A stretch of 64,000 bases of DNA from Bacillus sp. FJAT-44742 (GTDB lineage: Bacteria; Bacillota; Bacilli; Bacillales; Marinococcaceae): assembly GCF_002797315.1 (NCBI RefSeq), contig NZ_KZ454936.1, forward strand, positions 3,586,078 through 3,650,077, read 5' to 3'. A model generated the notes under the pieces. It did not search any database. It saw nothing but the letters and a program-made list of their open reading frames with translations, and was not told where the DNA came from. Positions 60,443-64,000 of the stretch are shown here, one piece after another (position 1 is the first letter of the stretch; every line of letters starts with the position of its first letter). The position numbers and the translations under genes were made by a program.

Positions 60443-61336
60443 GTGAAGAAATGGCTAGTGGGTGCAGGAGCTTGTGTGCTGGTGCTTGCGGGCTGCGGAG
60501 ATGGGAATGAACAAGAAATTGAGAACGAGGGCATGCAAGTGACTGTCAGCTTTTCTATTCTTGCTGATTTCGCAGAACAAGTAGTGGGAGAACGGGGAAC
60601 TGTCGAGTATCTTGTTCCGATAGGGGAAGAACCCCATGAATATGAGCCTGTTCCAAGTGATTTTCAAAAAGTCAGTGACGCGGATGTTTTCTATGTAAAT
60701 GGGCTTGATTTAGAAGAGTGGCTGTCTGGCCTGGTGCAAAATGTAGGAGATGTACCTATTGTAGAACTGACCGGTGGAATTGAGCCGGTGCCTTTAGAAG
60801 GAGAGGATGGATCAGACCCTCATGCATGGCTGTCTCCTGAACTTGCTCCGGTGTATATAGAAAACCTGGTTGAAGATTTAGTTGAGCGGGATCCTGAAGG
60901 GGAAGAGGAATACCGGGAAAATGCAGATGCCTACCTGGAGGAGCTTGAGGAGCTCCATGAGTGGACCGTTGAAGAGACTGATCAAGTACAGGAAGAGGAC
61001 CGTTATATCGTAATGTCTGAAAATGCTTTTAAATACTTTGGAAGAAGTTACAACTTTGAAACAGATGGAGTGTGGGAAATTAATTCTCATGAAGAGGGGA
61101 CGCCTGGGCAAATTAATAGATTGGTGGATTTAGTGGAAGAAGAACAAATCCCGGCACTATTTGTAGAATCAACCATAGATCAAAGGTACATGGAAACAGT
61201 TTCAGATAATACCGGGGTTGATATCTTTGGTGAGGTTTATACTGATGCTCTTGGAACTGAAGGAAGCGGAGCAGAAACCTACATTGATATGATGCGTCAC
61301 AATGTGGAGACCATTGTAAGCGGGCTTAGTCAGTAA
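60443..61336 (+). CDS. Manganese-type ABC transporter substrate-binding lipoprotein (copy 2)
   Basis: 297 residues from the GTG at 60443 (MKKWLVGAGACVLVLAGCGD; GGAGGGG upstream; an ATG at 60437 is too close). Lipobox LAGC, Cys18. Ligand set His65, His127, Glu193 and Asp268 is the PsaA/MntA manganese type. It is very similar to the copy at 11607 throughout the binding domain but has almost no acidic linker (about 10 instead of 37 residues). Two MntR-like boxes precede it. Orphan: no ATPase or permease beside it. Confidence 0.9.
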   Translation: MKKWLVGAGACVLVLAGCGDGNEQEIENEGMQVTVSFSILADFAEQVVGERGTVEYLVPIGEEPHEYEPVPSDFQKVSDADVFYVNGLDLEEWLSGLVQNVGDVPIVELTGGIEPVPLEGEDGSDPHAWLSPELAPVYIENLVEDLVERDPEGEEEYRENADAYLEELEELHEWTVEETDQVQEEDRYIVMSENAFKYFGRSYNFETDGVWEINSHEEGTPGQINRLVDLVEEEQIPALFVESTIDQRYMETVSDNTGVDIFGEVYTDALGTEGSGAETYIDMMRHNVETIVSGLSQ

Positions 61337-61348
61337 AGCATTCAAAAG

Positions 61349-61390
61349 AAAAAGGAGTCACCCAAAACACATTTTGGTGACTCCTTTTTC
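61349..61390. terminator. Terminator of manganese-type lipoprotein copy 2
   Basis: Stem AAAAAGGAGTCACC/GGTGACTCCTTTTT, usable both ways. Confidence 0.88.
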
Positions 61391-61464
61391 TTATTTAAAG
61401 GCTATGTTACAGAAAGGAAAACAGCTAAGGTTAAGAGTCATGGAGAGGCGGGGCTGGACCTTTT

Positions 61465-62232
61465 TTAAAACAGTTGGCCAAGTACTCCGATTATGACCAG
61501 GATAATGAAGAGAAGGCCGATGAAATTCAGTACCTTTTGTCTTGTTAAGAAGCGCCTTTTTTTCCAACGATTCGGGTTAAAAGTCACTTCAGTGTCTTGA
61601 TAAGTTTTTCTGGGGGCTGCATAAAAGGGTCTGGCTTTTCCCAGAAAGAGAGGGGCTATCACGATTCCTGACAGAAGTCCGAAAATATGGGCGTAAATGT
61701 TTATGCCGGGGTTGAGAAATGTCATGATGACCCCGATCACTACAATCACCAAAATGATTTGGGAGTTAACTGAATCAATTAAATCCTTTCTCATAAATAC
61801 CATATACGCATACAGTCCGAAAAGGCCGAAGATAGCTCCTGAGGCACCTAAGTGAAAATTATATCCAAGGCCGCCAATGAAGAAAGTGGCGACATTAGCC
61901 AATATACCTGTTAACAGATAGACACTGATAAACCTGATTTTTCCGAGCATTTGTTCTAAGGCGGGAGCAAAGAGGGCAAGGGCAAATGAATTAAACAACA
62001 AATGGCCAACGCCAACGTGCATAAAAATGGGAGTGACCAGGCGCCAGTATTCTCCAGCAGCGACCCATGGGTTAAAACCTATCCCAAGCCAGTATACTAA
62101 TTCTCCCAGAGGGAAAATGGAACGAGTGAGAGGGTTAATTAGTAAAAATATGATAAGATGAATAGCAATTATCCCCGTAATGACCGGGTAATCTCTCCTA
62201 AATGTATAAAAGGTTTCATGGCGTCTAAACAT
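61465..62232 (-). CDS. Rhomboid family intramembrane serine protease
   Basis: 255 residues from MFRRHETFYTFRRDYPV (the third codon of the longest frame, because AAAGGAAG leaves no room for the first). Six or more hydrophobic segments; catalytic Ser131 in GASGAIFG, His181 in HIFGLLSG, and HLLFN at 77-81 for the oxyanion site. It cleaves membrane protein helices. Substrate unknown. Confidence 0.92.
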   Translation of the reverse strand: MFRRHETFYTFRRDYPVITGIIAIHLIIFLLINPLTRSIFPLGELVYWLGIGFNPWVAAGEYWRLVTPIFMHVGVGHLLFNSFALALFAPALEQMLGKIRFISVYLLTGILANVATFFIGGLGYNFHLGASGAIFGLFGLYAYMVFMRKDLIDSVNSQIILVIVVIGVIMTFLNPGINIYAHIFGLLSGIVIAPLFLGKARPFYAAPRKTYQDTEVTFNPNRWKKRRFLTRQKVLNFIGLLFIILVIIGVLGQLF

Positions 62233-62367
62233 TGACATCTTCCTTTGTTTGAATTAACTGTATTTAAGTCTTGCTCGCACAAAAAAATATTTAAATAAAT
62301 ATTTCGCTTACACATTTATCTTAGCATATGGTGATTTTATCGGAGAAATGAAAGGATTAGATAATTG

Positions 62368-62718
62368 ATGATTAAGGGAATTGGGATAGATATTATAGAG
62401 TTAAAAAGGATAGAGAGAATGCTGAAGAACCCAAAGTTTCTTGATAGAATCCTGACCAGCAGGGAAAAAGAGCTTCTGGACAATGTATCGCCTGCTCGCA
62501 AGGTGGAAATTGCGGCAGGCAGGTTTGCAGGAAAAGAGGCTTATGCTAAAGCCTGCGGAACAGGGATTTCAAAGGAAACAGGTTTTCACGATATTGAAAT
62601 ACTCCCTGATGAGAAGGGGGTTCCAAAAATAACAGGAAAAAATCAATCAGAACGCCTGCATATTTCGATTTCACACAGTACAGAGTATGCGGTAGCTCAA
62701 GTTATCATCGAAGAATAA
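62368..62718 (+). CDS. acpS: Holo-[acyl-carrier-protein] synthase
   Basis: 116 residues from [18 protein letters not shown] (AAAGGA upstream; an in-frame TTG lies just before). Mg-binding Asp in GIDIIE and the [14 protein letters not shown] motif (about 51-64) are present; the end has [14 protein letters not shown]. It transfers phosphopantetheine from CoA to acyl carrier protein. As often in Bacillaceae it lies before the nnr gene. Confidence 0.95.
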   Translation: MIKGIGIDIIELKRIERMLKNPKFLDRILTSREKELLDNVSPARKVEIAAGRFAGKEAYAKACGTGISKETGFHDIEILPDEKGVPKITGKNQSERLHISISHSTEYAVAQVIIEE

Positions 62719-62796
62719 TTTCACCGCTTGTCAACCTGTCTGCATAACTCTTGAATACAAGTCATAGAAATGTAGTGCGGTTAGGAGGGACCTACC

Positions 62797-64000
62797 ATGC
62801 AAGTGGTAACTGGAGAAGAAATGGGGCGAATCGACCGCTTTACCATTGAAGAAATAGGGCTGAAGGAAGAGGTGTTAATGGAGAGTGCCGGCCGTGCGGC
62901 GGCAAATAAAATCATGGAGAGTATTTCTCCTTCTGACAATGTCGGAATATTAATTGGAACGGGCAACAATGGCGGTGACGGATTTGTAATAGCGAGGAGT
63001 CTCCTTGATGCTGGCTTTAAGGTGGATGTATGGCTGATTCCCCCGGAAAGCAAGGTGAAAGGGGCAGCTCTTTACCACCTTAATGTATTTAAAAGTTCGG
63101 GCTACACCTTTTCTGACTACTCCTCTTTTAAAAGTGAGGAGAAAGAAGTTCCGGGGCAATGGGATGTCATCGTTGATGCCTTGTTAGGGACAGGGGTTCA
63201 AGGAATTTTAAAAGAGCCCTATCATGCAATGGTTCAATCTATTAATCCTGTAAGGTTATATCGGTAGACATTCCAAGCGGTGTTCCAGCAAACAAGGGCG
63301 AAGTTGAGGGTGAAGCCGTAAAGGCTTCTGTCACGTTCATTCTGCAAAGCCCTAAGCTTAGTGCATTTCTGGCGCCAGCAGATGAATATTACGGGAAGTG
63401 GGAGTGTGTGGATATTGGACTTCCAATGCGTGCTTATCACGCTGTAAAACCGGACAGGTATCTGTGGAGCAGGGAACAAGTATCTGCTTCTTTTCCGGTG
63501 CGTAATAAGCACACCCATAAAGGCAGTTATGGAAAAGGGCTCCTTGCAGGAGGTTCAATCCATATGACAGGAGCGCCCGTACTTGCCGCAACATCTGCCC
63601 TCAGGTCAGGAGCCGGACTGCTGACTACGGCTGTGCCAGAGGAAGCTCTTTCAACAGTAGCAAGCCAGGTTGCCGAGTCCACTTTTCTGCCTTTGCCTTC
63701 AAAAGGAGGGGAAGTTTCAGAGGAAGTAGGAACCTTGGGCTTGTCACTAAATAATTATGACGGAGTAGCTGCTGGACCTGGACTTGGGAGAAATGAGGGA
63801 ACCCGGACACTTGTTCAAAAGCTCTTAAACGAAGTGAAAGGGCCTTTGATTCTGGATGCTGATGCTCTCTTTGTTTTGAAGGAGCTGGGGGAAGAGTGGA
63901 AAAAGAGAGACTTTCCTCTCATTTTAACTCCTCACCCAGGCGAGTTAGCACACTTAACCGGCCTAAGTCCTGCTGAAGTCAACCGCCAACGTTTTTCAAT
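62797..64000 (+). pseudogene. nnr: NAD(P)H-hydrate epimerase/dehydratase, frameshifted and cut by window end
   Basis: Repairs hydrated NAD(P)H. The epimerase half (YjeF_N) starts MQVVTGEEMGRIDRF with IGTGNNGGDGFVIAR (about 52-66). At 63255/63256 one base is missing: the frame reads VRLYR then stops, while the next frame continues ISVDIPSGVP and the ADP-dependent dehydratase half with KGSYGKGLLAGGS, LILDADAL and LTPHPGELAHLTG to the window end. Everything else is intact, so a sequence error is as likely as a real mutation in this near-universal repair enzyme. GGAGGGA site before the ATG. Confidence 0.85.

Noticed and set aside
1-64000. CRISPR arrays, rRNA, tRNA, prophage or complete IS elements
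   Set aside because: No regular repeat-spacer series, rRNA or tRNA folds, phage gene runs or transposase with terminal repeats were seen.

Overview
The window looks like a chromosomal segment of a Gram-positive, spore-former-type Bacillaceae. Ribosome binding sites are of the AGGAGG type, promoters read as sigma-A type, and the regulatory boxes match Bacillus Zur, Fur, MntR, TnrA and SigX. Gene families include RsiX, NasBCDEF, ZagA, YusW, GerMN, RsbR and DUF2512/YndM. Many secreted lipoproteins are extremely acidic, and there is an NhaC-type antiporter, so a halophilic or alkaliphilic member is likely. This is an inference; the species cannot be named from sequence alone. No rRNA, tRNA, CRISPR array, prophage or complete insertion sequence was seen.

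Layout. 1-4.5 kb is a zinc-homeostasis block: a ZIP transporter end, a zinc-binding lipoprotein with a histidine-rich loop, and an operon of zinc-independent S14, an FAD protein and a ZagA-type GTPase behind two Zur boxes. 4.6-13.4 kb holds a family-4 glycosidase/FAD oxidoreductase pair, a dead CsoR-type repressor, an MBL hydrolase, a NlpC/P60 endopeptidase, a stress membrane protein, and a manganese-type binding lipoprotein. 13.8-17.2 kb is an arsRBCDA operon whose arsA is wrecked. 17.5-25.2 kb holds a Na/Pi transporter, a methyltransferase, stress-type membrane proteins (DUF2512 twice, YtxH, DUF421), a second NlpC/P60 enzyme and a rhodanese. 25.4-36.8 kb is nitrate assimilation in two TnrA-box-controlled blocks (nasF-nasD-nasE and nasB-nasC), with moaC for the cofactor between them. 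37-53.6 kb mixes transport (SulP, NhaC), stress (two UspA, RsbR-like), prfC, cell-wall proteins and a nitroreductase/HxlR pair. 54-64 kb holds a GerMN lipoprotein, sigX-rsiX, a Fur-controlled ABC ATPase, a second manganese-type lipoprotein with two MntR-like boxes, a rhomboid protease, acpS and the start of nnr.

How the genes work together. Metal supply is the strongest theme: zinc (Zur), manganese (MntR-like), iron (Fur) and arsenic (ArsR) genes are all present, yet the binding lipoproteins and the iron-type ATPase stand without their ABC partners. NasB/NasC would reduce nitrate to nitrite and NasD/NasE nitrite to ammonium, NasF supplying siroheme and MoaC the molybdenum cofactor.

The least explained signals are two structured RNA candidates. 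One is a chain of perfect hairpins at about 59.55-59.79 kb in front of a small orphan protein. The other is a leader of about 230 nt, with its own extended -10 promoter and a strong terminator, in front of nhaC (minus strand, 42.92-43.17 kb). Several reading frames carry single-base shifts (arsA, nnr, a secreted acidic protein, a small membrane protein), reflecting real decay or sequence error.
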